From: Isoetes taiwanensis
Taxonomy: Eukaryota; Streptophyta; Lycopodiopsida; Isoetales; Isoetaceae
Length of the DNA stretch: 64,000 bases
Assembly (NCBI GenBank): GCA_021234155.1
Contig: JAJEKV010000003.1
Span: 22,225,569-22,289,568, forward strand
Direction of reading: 5' to 3'
Shown here: piece by piece, positions 21,784 to 31,180 of the stretch
Layout: each line of letters begins with the position of its first letter
How positions within the stretch are numbered: the stretch's first letter is position 1
Position numbers and translations under genes: made by a program
The notes under the pieces: model-generated
What the model saw: the letters and a program-made list of their open reading frames with translations, nothing else
The model's database searches: none
What the model was told of the DNA's origin: nothing

Positions 21784-22014
21784 TCACGCTCTGTTTCCCT
21801 TATTCTTACTGGTTGATAACGGGCCACGCTAAATGTCTCACGCTCCCGCCCATGCCCACGCTCACGTGTTGACCCACGCTAAACTTTGACCACGCTGAAA
21901 CTTTATTGCTTGTACTCACGGCTCACGGGGCCACGCCCACGCTGCAGCCACGCTCTTTATGCTCCCACGCTCACCCTTTGCTTATGGCCACGCTTTTTGC
22001 TCAACATCCACGCT
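21784..22014 (+). repeat. Dispersed CACGCT hexamer cluster
   Basis: The hexamer CACGCT, usually as CCACGCT, occurs about eleven times in 230 bases with irregular spacing of roughly 10 to 40 bases, always on the plus strand. It is not a simple tandem array because the spacers are unrelated to one another. Confidence 0.8.
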
Positions 22015-22335
22015 CTGCACAAATATTGTGACGCATAGCCACGTTCTCCTATGGTCGATCACGGGGGACGCTTTTATGGTGCTTACCTTTTTAAGCCCCC
22101 TATCATACTTGTTTTTAAGTAAAATTTTGGGCATTGTTTGTTCAAATGGACTTCCCCATGATAGTCTTCATGTTTTTCTTGCCCCAGTTCCTATGATCCA
22201 CGTTCTGCATCGACATTCCTTCGGATCCTCTTCGTCATCAATGCCTTCATGAAGATCTTTTACGGCGACACAACCCAACCCTTATCATCATTTTTACCCC
22301 TAATTTCTGTACATGTTTTCGTGCTAAAAACTTTT

Positions 22336-22347
22336 AGGGGGAGGCAG
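22336..22347 (+). other. Polypurine tract of an LTR retrotransposon
   Basis: The purine-rich run AGGGGGAGG, followed by CAG, lies immediately upstream of the TGTTAACC start of the LTR, where the plus-strand primer is expected. Confidence 0.6.
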
Positions 22348-22686
22348 TGTTAACCACCTAGTGGTTAACATTGTGCATGCACATGTTAGGTGTCAGTGGT
22401 GGCAGACTGACACTTGGCATGATTAGGTTAACATAAGTGTAGGGATTAGATTTAGTTAGATGTACGGCTCAGATTTACGGTCTACACTATATTAGACCGG
22501 AGCCTCTTCATTTGTACTCAGGTTTTATCTCAAATTTGGAGAGCCTCATTAGCTCACGTTTCCTTCATTCTTTGTACATTTTTCTTTGTCTTGTTCTTGT
22601 TTTGTGATCATGAGCATGGCAGCCTTGTAGCATCCGGCAGTCATGGACTGCTGCTGCAGGGTGCATGCCAAGAACTCAAACTAACA
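22348..22686 (+). mobile_element. LTR (3' LTR or remnant) of an LTR retrotransposon
   Basis: The segment starts TGTTA and ends TAACA (22682-22686), the short inverted termini expected of an LTR, and is preceded by a polypurine tract. Its first 23 bases are a perfect palindrome (TGTTAACCAC, three bases, then the complement). A TATA-like tacactatatt lies near 22485. No second copy was found in the window, so the 5' LTR is absent or outside. Length 339 bp is within the usual copia range. Confidence 0.6.
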
Positions 22687-22860
22687 ATGGCTACAAAAGT
22701 TCGTGGGAGAAAATCAGTAATCGTCTCTTACGTTCCATACAATCCATAATAGCCAAGCCTTACATGTGAACGGCTTGCCTCCTCAACCAATTCATTCTAT
22801 TGTGTGGAGATCTAAGATAATTTGCATTCTATTGTGTGGAGATCTATGGTATATGAGAAA
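22687..22860. repeat. Short spacer with duplicated cattctattgtgtggagatc
   Basis: Between the LTR and the LINE fragment the 20-mer cattctattgtgtggagatc occurs twice, at about 22793 and 22824. No coding sequence is seen. Confidence 0.6.
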
Positions 22861-22922
22861 ATTGCTAAAAAAATAGCCCCGCAGGTTCTGGAGGGGACTC
22901 AAAAATAAAGGGGGCGTGTAAT

Positions 22923-24959
22923 ATGAAAGCAAGTAATGAACAAGATGACATTGGAACCGAGGGATGGGAGAGTTACCTGGACAAATTATACAAGACAGGG
23001 GCACCTCCGGTACCTATACCAGTACAGCATGACCCAGACAAACCATGCTTCAACATGCTAGAAGTAATGCTAGCCCTAAACAGGATGGCTAATCATAAAG
23101 CACCAGATCTGTACGGCCTGACCGTGGAACTGCTAAAATGTGCTGAGACAGAAATTGGTAGACAGGTTACAGACATCTTCAATGGCATCATACATACAGG
23201 ACTCCCAGACAGATGGACATACAACAGAGTCATACCCCTACATAAGACAGGAAATAGAAAAGACCCAGGGAACTATAGGACGATAATGGTAAGCTCGATT
23301 TTCGCAAAATGGTTTGGAAAGGTACTGGATAACAAACTAAAGAAATGGGCGGAAGAAGGGAATATGAGAGCACAAGGGCAAGCAGGGTTTAGACCAGAGC
23401 ACTCAACCACAGACCATCTCGTGACTCTCCGGATATTAATAGAGCATAATAAAGTGCAGGGAAGGAAAATAATCTGTTGCTTTGTAGATTTCAGAAAAGC
23501 ATTTGATACAGTCCCGAGAGAGAAGCTGTTAAAAAGACTGATGGACATGCAAGCCCCGATAAACATGGTAGGATCCATCGCAAGACTATACCACAAGGTG
23601 TACGCTAAGATGCAAAAGGAAGGACAGCCGATAGTCTGTGACACCGGTGTAAAGCAGGGGTGCCCGTTATCCCCAACTCTGTTTGGCATATACATAGATG
23701 CACTATAGGGATACATAGTAGAACAGCAAGGGGACGAGTATGCCCCCACACTAGGGGACACGAAGGTACCGATAATGCTATATGCGGATGGTCTCAGTAT
23801 GATGGCAACAAAAAACAAAGGGATGCACAGACTGCTCAAAATCCTAGAACAATTCTGTGAGGAAACAGGGCTGACCGTGAATTTAGCAAAAACTAAAATA
23901 GTCATCTTTGGACACAAGAACAGGCATAAACCTTTCAGATATAAAGAAAAAGAGATAGAGGAAGCAACATAATACAGATATCTAGGTTATGATGCGCATG
24001 GCACCGGGAAATGGGCCAAAGGAGCCAACGCCAGATTCCAATCAGCTATAGGAAGCTACTTTAACATGAAAAACTTTTGTAACAAAAGCAGAATAACTGA
24101 TTGGGACATCAAATGTTATCTATTTAGCGCAGCAGTAGCCACCACTCAGTTGTACGGAGCGGAAGCATGGGGACCAGGTTTAACAGAAAGAAATTGGGAA
24201 AAGCAAGAAGGGATTCTTAGGCAGTGGCACAGACAGGAATTCAGGGTAAGGACAAATACACCATTGACAATCATGGTCCTCGAAACAGGGCAAAAACCGA
24301 TGGAGGTGAGAGCATGGGAGAGAACCATAAGGTACCTACTCAGAGACAATGCAGGGGACACACAAGGGAAACTGTCCAGCATTGCAATCACCGAATCAGC
24401 AAAATCACACATCCTCGAAAACACTAGATGGTTTAAAGAGGTGGCAACGTGGACCAGGCAGATGGGATTAAACCTAAGTGACCTAATAGAAGAGGGGCAA
24501 TGGAATGAGGAGTGGACAGACATAGCGACAAGAGCATGGCTGCAAAGACACACAGGACCCAAGACAGACTGGCTCATACAAGTTTTTAACCCAGATCAAC
24601 AAATAGGACACCAGATATACCGGGATAACATATTGGGGAAAAACAGAAGGGACATCCTGGTCAGATTCAGGATGGGAAGTCATGATCTAAGAATCGAAAA
24701 AGACAGGTGGAGAGGGGTAGACAAGGAGGACAGGATATGCAGAATCTGTGACGGAGGGAGAATAGAGGATGAGAATCATATGATTAATGACTGTCCGATC
24801 TACGGAGACATCAGGGACAGATACAGAAATATAAGGTGGGGGGAACCAGTCCACAGACTGATGACGATGACAGAACCATTACGGGATCTGGCAGACGCGA
24901 TCCAAAGAATGACGACCAGACACAGAGAAGTACACAATGAAAGAGGGCTTGTAATATGA
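22923..24959 (+). pseudogene. LINE reverse transcriptase (ORF2 C-terminal part) with two stops
   Basis: One frame stays open for 679 codons apart from TAG at 23706-23708 and TAA at 23970-23972. Visible motifs: GNYRTIMVSSIFAKW; motif A CCFVDFRKAFDTVPRE; motif B VKQGCPLSPTLFGIYID; motif C YADG in place of YADD, with the changed Gly codon at 23790-23792; then LTVNLAKTKIVIFG. The C-terminus has a CCHC zinc finger, CRICDGG followed by HMINDC. The second Asp of motif C binds metal in all known reverse transcriptases, so this copy would be inactive even without the stops. The surrounding sequence is otherwise well kept, implying a relatively young element. The endonuclease-bearing N-terminus is missing. 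Confidence 0.9.
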
Positions 24960-25198
24960 TCTGTACAAAACGGGTCATACAGCCTCACACAAATTGCTCA
25001 GCTAAAAGCTGATTGATAACGACGCATCACTGCATGGCCAAGAAGCCGAGATAAAGCGGGATGCTGGTATTAAAAGAAAAAAGTCAGCCTTCAGAAAAGG
25101 CTACATTATAACAGCGTGATGTGCTAGTAGCACCGTTTTAGGGAGCTCGCCCATGCTACACAAGTCCAGGGGCCTTACGGCACAAGGGACATTAATGT

Positions 25199-25223
25199 AT
25201 TCTATTCTATTCTATTCTATTCT
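25199..25223 (+). repeat. LINE simple-sequence tail (TTCTA)n
   Basis: Five TTCTA units form the 3' end of the LINE fragment. Confidence 0.85.
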
Positions 25224-26361
25224 AAATTGCCAATGCACAGATTGTTTATCATGTCACTACTGCAGAAATTTCATAATAGATAGCAAGATCAACTCCAGAT
25301 CTACTCAAGATCATAATAGATAGCGAGCTGGAAATAGGCATATCCAGATCTACTCCTCTTGAAGTTAGCCAGTAACTATTGATCAGATATGAGCCAAAAT
25401 AAGCTGAATAAACAGAAATAGAAACCTGATTGACGAGTCCTCCATGGATAGCTCCTGCACTTTTGCTGTTTTCCATATTTGCATGCACCTTGCTTGCAAT
25501 TTATTTGCTACTTCAGGATCAATTACAACATCAACTCCAGTTTGCTTGTCTCTCACGAATTTGGCATGCCCAAAATCACACATATGCTGATAGAGAGAGC
25601 GGAATTGCGACCCCAACTGGCCGAGCATCATCTATTTATGCTCAACTAAGAAAAGTGAACTTATTTTCGGGCTTCTGGTCTGCAAAGGCCCTTAGGAAAA
25701 AACTATTCTGCAAAAATCCAGCCTGTAATTCTTATCCAGCCTATATTCGGTGTAGGTCATCGGCCATCAGAAGTTGTCTTCAGATTCGTCCAAAGCATGG
25801 ACGAAACCCTAACCTCTGTTATACATCAAAACATTATATTTTTTTCATATCTTTTTATGTCACCCATTTTCCCGAAGGTAACATTTTGGTCCATATAAAT
25901 ATACCTTGATTTTACATTTGCATTTAAACGTCCAATGGCTTTGCTTTTTTCCTTATATAAATTCACTTGTAGAATTGCATTCACCTGCAGAATTGCACCA
26001 TATGGTTGCCCTTCAACTTTTACCTATTCATACTCATTCGACAAATGTGGCACAATCCATCTTTCCCACCATAACATTACCATGGTCTTTTCTTGAATAG
26101 CCTTAAATAACTGGTTACTGCTTTAACATTGCCATGAGATGTCTTTACCTCATCTGACACCTTAAGGAAATGTTCTCTCATTCCTCCTTTTCAACTTTTC
26201 CAAGTTTCCATGTTCATAGCCATTGCCTTTGCTATGACTATAGAATATACGTAATATTCTGGATTATAGTATACTGGCCATTCCACTAGGGATATGTTCC
26301 CAACGTTTCCATAGGGACAAAGGTCCAAACCTTTTGGCTCCAGTTCACAACACACAATAAT
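25224..26361. repeat. R1: 1,138-bp direct repeat, copy 1
   Basis: The copy at 28047-29184 matches base for base with a constant offset of 2,823, a limited number of substitutions and no visible indel. The left limit coincides with the LINE tail. On the minus strand it contains an exon-like block (25426-25586) with a ctatcag acceptor and a gtttct donor. The repeat seems to be part of a fragmented multi-exon gene. Confidence 0.9.
25426..25586 (-). pseudogene. Exon-like fragment in R1, family unknown
   Basis: The exon encodes HMCDFGHAKFVRDKQTGVD, VVIDPEVANKLQARCMQIW and KTAKVQELSMEDSS, bounded by AG and GT. Both repeat copies keep it open. I do not recognise the protein; neighbouring exons in IR2 have the same direction and may come from the same gene. 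Confidence 0.4.
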
Positions 26362-27329
26362 AAAAAAAATCCTTCCTCCAACCGTTGTTCGGGTGGGGCT
26401 ATTGCTAGTTTTACTTACAAAACATTTAACAGCAATATATACAGCAAGGAGTGCAGGGCCTTGCTGTATGCATAGGCCCTGCCCTCACAATGCTTTTAAC
26501 TGCTTTTTGCACTTCTGCACTTTAATGTTACACGTCTTCTTATGAACTCCAACAATTATGTCATAATCTTTAAGTTACGTACCCTATCTCCATGATTCTA
26601 TAGTAATCAAGAGGATTGTTCCTTGTTCACGTATCTTAGGACAATTTTGTATATTTCTTTTCTGCCAGAAAATTTTTTTATATGCTCTTTTTCTTTCCTA
26701 GCAGTCTGTTCAAGACTTTCAACATCTGCCATCTTTTTCATGCATAAGCTCCAATCTAGAGCACGATTTAACTCTTGGCAAATGCCTCCAGAAACCTTGC
26801 TTTCTAGATCCACATTGATACCCTGAATGCTACATCCACAAAATGGGATACGATTAAACCCTTGGCAAATGCCTTTTTAGTTATGTGTTGTGGAAATTCC
26901 CAGATCCGTTACTGTATTTTGTCCAATTGTTGGCTCCACATATTGTTCCAGTTTGGATTTCTGCATATGCCTTAAGTAAATACTATCAGGGCTTTGTGGA
27001 CATAATTATGTTCATCTTTCCTGGCATCATCCCTCATGGCAAATGTCAAAATCAGGGATATGATTTAACCCCATGGCGAAAGCCAAAATCTGGAACATGA
27101 TTTATCTCCTTGGCAAATGCCATTCTTAGATATGTGCAGCCACATGGTAAGATGACTTAAACAGCCAGATTTGGGCTGCCACTAATATGTCCATGTTATT
27201 TGAAATATACCTGTTCCTCCATCTATTTTTTTCATCCTATAAACATAGGCAAATGCATTAGAATAAGTTTTTCCTGTAATATTTGACCAAACCCTGGTTT
27301 CTAGTAGAACTAGAAAACTGAATTTAACT
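26362..27329. other. Spacer between R1 and IR2
   Basis: No recognised gene. A 'cccttggcaaatgcc' type phrase recurs four to five times between about 26770 and 27130 (for example near 26775, 26855, 27035 and 27110), suggesting an old tandem repeat. Minus-strand frame 26607-26813 is unassigned. Confidence 0.45.
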
Positions 27330-27916
27330 TAAAAAACCCTCAAATCTGTTTCCAGACTTCCATCCTTGATATTCCCGACTGGAAATACCAAGTATGCCTT
27401 TAGCAGCCCTAGAAGATTGACAGGAACAAATTTCCTAGGCCAGGATAAGGACGTAGCATTATTACTTTGAAATTATACCATATATTTCAAAAGAAGAAAA
27501 CTATATTCCAAGTACAGCATAAATACAACTATATTCCTCATGAATGCTATGAGTTTTTCCAATTTGCAACTTATATAATCATCCCAATAACATGGTACAA
27601 CAAGCCTATAATGTGATACATAGTTCTGAGTTTCAAATATAATCTCTGATTTCCAAATGGAATAATCTTACTTGCAGTCTTGTCTTTTGAACCATCCGCT
27701 TAGAAATATAGATACATCCGAACATGGAGCAAGAAACCTGGTTACCTGCAGTAAACCAGCCAAAAATTAGCCTAAGAAGGGTAATAATGACAGCACTGAC
27801 AGGTAAGCATTAGGTCTCTTGGGTTATCCCCTTCACCATGTCATAAAGATGTATTAATACACAAAGTATGTCAGAGCACCAAAAAGGGTTAGAATAACAC
27901 AAAAATTAAATGCCTC
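27330..27916 (-). repeat. IR2: arm of the ~590-bp long inverted repeat
   Basis: Inverted copy of 10412-11005 with only scattered single-base differences. It lies 130 bases to the left of repeat R2. Exon-like signals are therefore on the minus strand. The pair encloses about 16.3 kb. Confidence 0.85.
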
Positions 27917-28046
27917 AGAAAATAAATGCTTCTTTCAGTTATAAAAGTCTGTAGGACTTCTAGCAATGAGCAGCCTGAAGGACGTTTATGCATATTCTCA
28001 TCTACAACAAGCTTAATACGCAGATCTACATTAAATAATTTTACAT

Positions 28047-29184
28047 AAATTGCCAATGCACAGATTGTTTATCATGTCACTACTGCAGAAATTTCATAAT
28101 AGATAGCAAGATCAACTCCAGATCTACTCAATATCATAATAGATAGCGAGCTGGAAATAGGCATATCCAGATCTACTCCTCTTGAAGTTAGCCAGTAACT
28201 ATTGATCAGATATGAGCCAAAATAAGCTGAATAAACAGAAATAGAAACCTGATTGTCGAGTCCTCCATGGATAGCTCCTGCATTTTCGCTGTTTTCCATA
28301 TTTGCATGCACCTTGCTTGCAATTTATTTGCTACTTCAGGATCAATTACAACATCAACTCCAGTTTGCTTGTCTCTCACGAATTTGGCATGCCCAAAATC
28401 GCACATATGCTGATAGAGAGAGCGGAATTGCGACCCCAACTGGCCGAGCATCATCTATTTATGCTCAACTAAGAAAAGTGAACTTATTTTCAGGCTTCTG
28501 GTCTGCAAAGGCCCTTAGGAAAAAACTATTCTGCAAAAATCCAGCCTGTAATTCTTATCCAGCCTGTATTCGGTGTAGGTCATCGGCCATCAGAAGCTGT
28601 CTTCAGTTTCGTCCAAAGCATGGACGAAACCCTAACCTCTGTTATACATCAAAACATTATATTTTTTTCATATCTTTTTATGTCACCCATTTTCCCGAAG
28701 GTAACATTTCGGTCCATATAAATATACCTTGATTTTACATTTGCATTTAAACGTCCAATGGCTTTGCTTTTTTCCTTATATAAATTCATCTGTAGAATTG
28801 CATTCACCTGCAGAATTGCACCATATGGTTGCCCTTCAACTTTTACCTATTCATACTCATTCAACAAATGTGGCACAATCCATCTTTCCCACCATAACAT
28901 TACCATGGTCTTTTCTTGAATAGCCTTAAATAACTGGTTACTGCTTTAACATTGCCATGAGATGTCTTTACCTCATCTGACACCTTAAAGAAATGTTCTC
29001 TCAATCCTCCTTTTCAACTTTTCCAAGTTTCCATGTTCATATCCATTGCCTTTGCTATGACTATAGAATATACGTAATATTCTGGATTATAGTATACTGG
29101 CCATTCCACTAGGGATATGTTCCCAACGTTTCCATAGGGACAAAGGTCCAAACCTTTTGGCTCCAGTTCACAATACACAATAAA
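28047..29184. repeat. R2: 1,138-bp direct repeat, copy 2
   Basis: Near-identical to 25224-26361. It includes the same exon-like block at 28249-28409 on the minus strand (KVQELSMED reads KMQELSMED here). Its left flank has no LINE, so the left boundary is shared only by the repeat itself. Confidence 0.9.
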
Positions 29185-29410
29185 AAAAAAGGGGGGAAGA
29201 ACATAAAAAGAAGGGGCCTCGTCTTTCAACGACGTCCCCTTCTTGTAATAAAAAATAGAGGAAGAATGGGCCTGGTCTTTCAACGACGTCCCTCTTCTTC
29301 CATGGAAAAAAAAATAGAAGAGGAAGAAGAAGAAGAAATAGAAGAAGAAGAAGAAGAAGAAGAAGAAGAAGAAAGGGGAGATAGAAAAGAAAGATTGAAT
29401 AGAAGGAGAG
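29185..29410. repeat. Purine-rich flank with duplicated block
   Basis: The phrase 'gggcctcgtctttcaacgac' followed by 'gtccc' occurs at 29213 and, with one change, near 29270; each is followed by A-rich sequence. Then comes an imperfect AAG tract at 29320-29375. It contains a TCAACGACGTCCC match to the subterminal-type motif described in the findings. Confidence 0.65.
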
Positions 29411-29413
29411 AGT

Positions 29414-29575
29414 GAAGAAGAAGAAGAAGAAGAAGAAGAAGAAGAAGAAGAAGAAGAAGAAGAAGAAGAAGAAGAAGAAGAAGAAGAAGAAGAAGAAGAA
29501 GAAGAAGAAGAAGAAGAAGAAGAAGAAGAAGAAGAAGAAGAAGAAGAAGAAGAAGAAGAAGAAGAAGAAGAAGAA
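29414..29575 (+). repeat. (GAA)n microsatellite, about 54 uninterrupted units
   Basis: A pure GAA trinucleotide tract of about 162 bases. It is a homopurine-homopyrimidine mirror repeat, the sequence class able to form triplex (H-DNA). The Lys-only and Phe-only open frames across it are artefacts. Confidence 0.95.
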
Positions 29576-29959
29576 AATGAATAGAAGATTGGAAGAACGG
29601 AAGATTAGAAGGAAAAAACCAATGATTGGAAGAAGAAGGAGGAGGACTCGATTCATACTAAGAAGAGGCGAAATAGATTGAAAAAAAACAAGGATGGAAA
29701 GAAGAGGAGGATAGAAATGGGATGGATTGAAAACAAACAAGAAAAAACAAGAAGCCCTAAATCTATCAAACAACAAGCCTAATTCAAAAATAGAGTTGAT
29801 TGATCCATTCAAATACCTTTGGATGCTTGCTTGAAGCTTGGAAAGGACCCATAAAGGATGATCCGCGCCAAAAATCGCCACGAAAAACGCCTCTCCTCCG
29901 GCCCGCTTAGAACTAAAAAAACTAACTAAGCGGAAAAGCTGGCCCTCGTTTTACGTAAA

Positions 29960-30620
29960 AGTTTCTGACGCGTCGTTGAACGGCGTCCCAGAATAATCGT
30001 TAAACGACGTCAATGTGTATACCGACGTGTCTTTTTTTTTTTTATTAAGTTAGCAACTTAGATTTATTTGTTTTATTACTTATGTTTTTTATCTATATTG
30101 TGGTTAAAACCCTAAACCCTAAATCTGGCACAATATAGACCCTTCAAAGAAATAAATCACCCTAATATAACATATCCTACTCACCTTGAATTTCGAGTTC
30201 GAGATATTCAATTTCGTTCCATAATGAGTCCATACGAATGTGACCGCCACGGCAATAAATTTGTTGTCAGTACCGGATTTGGACAGTTAAGCTATACCTA
30301 TTCTAGAGCCCGCCCTATCCTTTCATTTGACGACGTTTTGGTTTATAACGACGTGTCTTTTTTTTTTTAATTAAGTTATTATTATTAGCAATCTTTTTTT
30401 TATACGACGTCTGTAATTTTCGTTGAACGACGTTTATAACGACGTTTCGGTTCAAAACAACTTGTCTTTTTTTTTTTTTTTTTTTTTTTTTAAGTTAATA
30501 TTATTAGCAACTTAGATTTGTTTCATTACTTATGTATTTTATCTATCCTTGTTTATCTATCCACTTAGATTTCTCTCCATCCTTGTTTATCTATCCACTT
30601 TAATAAACCAGACTTGTGCA
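29960..30620. repeat. Subterminal-like segment with repeated CGACGT motifs and T tracts
   Basis: CGTCGTTGAACGGCGTCC at 29970, TTAAACGACGTC at 30000, and further CGACGTTT/AACGACGT motifs at 30330-30450 recall the CACTA subterminal motifs at 15.6-16.2 kb. A block 'acgacgtgtc(t)n..aagtta...agcaacttagattt' occurs about three times (30020, 30348, 30455) with T runs of 13 to 30. No CACTA terminus was found, so the element this belongs to is unknown. Confidence 0.5.
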
Positions 30621-30650
30621 CCATTGAGCTTCACTTGCATACTTTCATAC

Positions 30651-30905
30651 TAAATCAAGCTTGCCAGCCACTTCAGTCATGACTGTAGCAGTGCAAACAT
30701 ATGGCTCACCAGGTTGCTCCTCTGCATACAATCTACACAAGGCATGCCCAGCTACAGTCCATGCAAAGCTGCAAGAAGAGCTTCTTTGATTTGCCATATT
30801 CTCTCGTGCATGATCACATACAACTTCATATATGGCTGCAGCCTCTTCATAGATTACTGCTAAGGGTTTTGGACACAGCTTTAGAGTCTCAGCTTCATAT
30901 AAGAT
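30651..30905 (-). pseudogene. Exon-like fragment, possibly RNA-dependent RNA polymerase C-terminus
   Basis: After an acceptor (aaacttgcag) at 30906 the minus strand encodes ILYEAETLKLCPKPLAVIYE, EAAAIYEVVCDHARENM and CSFAWTVAGHALCRLYAEEQ. The order AIYxVxxxxA ... C-FAWxVAGxxLC resembles the C-terminal region of plant RDR proteins as I recall it. This is a weak, unverified resemblance. No catalytic DxDGD motif is present in the window. It stands alone without adjacent exons. Confidence 0.25.
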
Positions 30906-31180
30906 CTGCAAGTTTATAACAAAATGAACCCATTAAACAATCAATATTCGTGGAGAGAAACATACCCGCAGAGTTTGGGGCAGATCCGACGGTTGGAAGT
31001 GCTGCAAACACCGGGCAGGCACTTCGACAGTGGCCCCTTTCTTGTGAAGGGGAGTCTCCGAAAGGTATATATGCTGGTGCATTTTCTCTTGCGTATGCAG
31101 CGTCATGCTGCACATCCTGCCAAGATTTCACCTTTTTTCGAGACCCGAATTTTTATTTGAGCTTTTCTTTGTGTTTATGC

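Larger units (their letters stand above)
22861..25223 (+). mobile_element. LINE (non-LTR retrotransposon), 3' half
   Basis: A plus-strand 5'-truncated LINE containing reverse transcriptase, a C-terminal CCHC region, a 3' untranslated region of about 260 bases and a simple-sequence tail (TTCTA)n at 25199-25223. Tails of short tandem repeats instead of poly(A) are known for several LINE clades. The 5' limit is approximate, and no target duplication was identified. The tail abuts exactly the start of the 1.1-kb repeat copy R1 at 25224. Confidence 0.85.

Noticed and set aside
23273-23917. 214-codon minus-strand frame
   Set aside because: Shadow of the reverse transcriptase, whose motifs are on the plus strand.
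29168-29881. 237-codon Phe-rich frame and the Lys-only frame across 29.4-29.6 kb
   Set aside because: Both are translations of the GAA/TTC tract.
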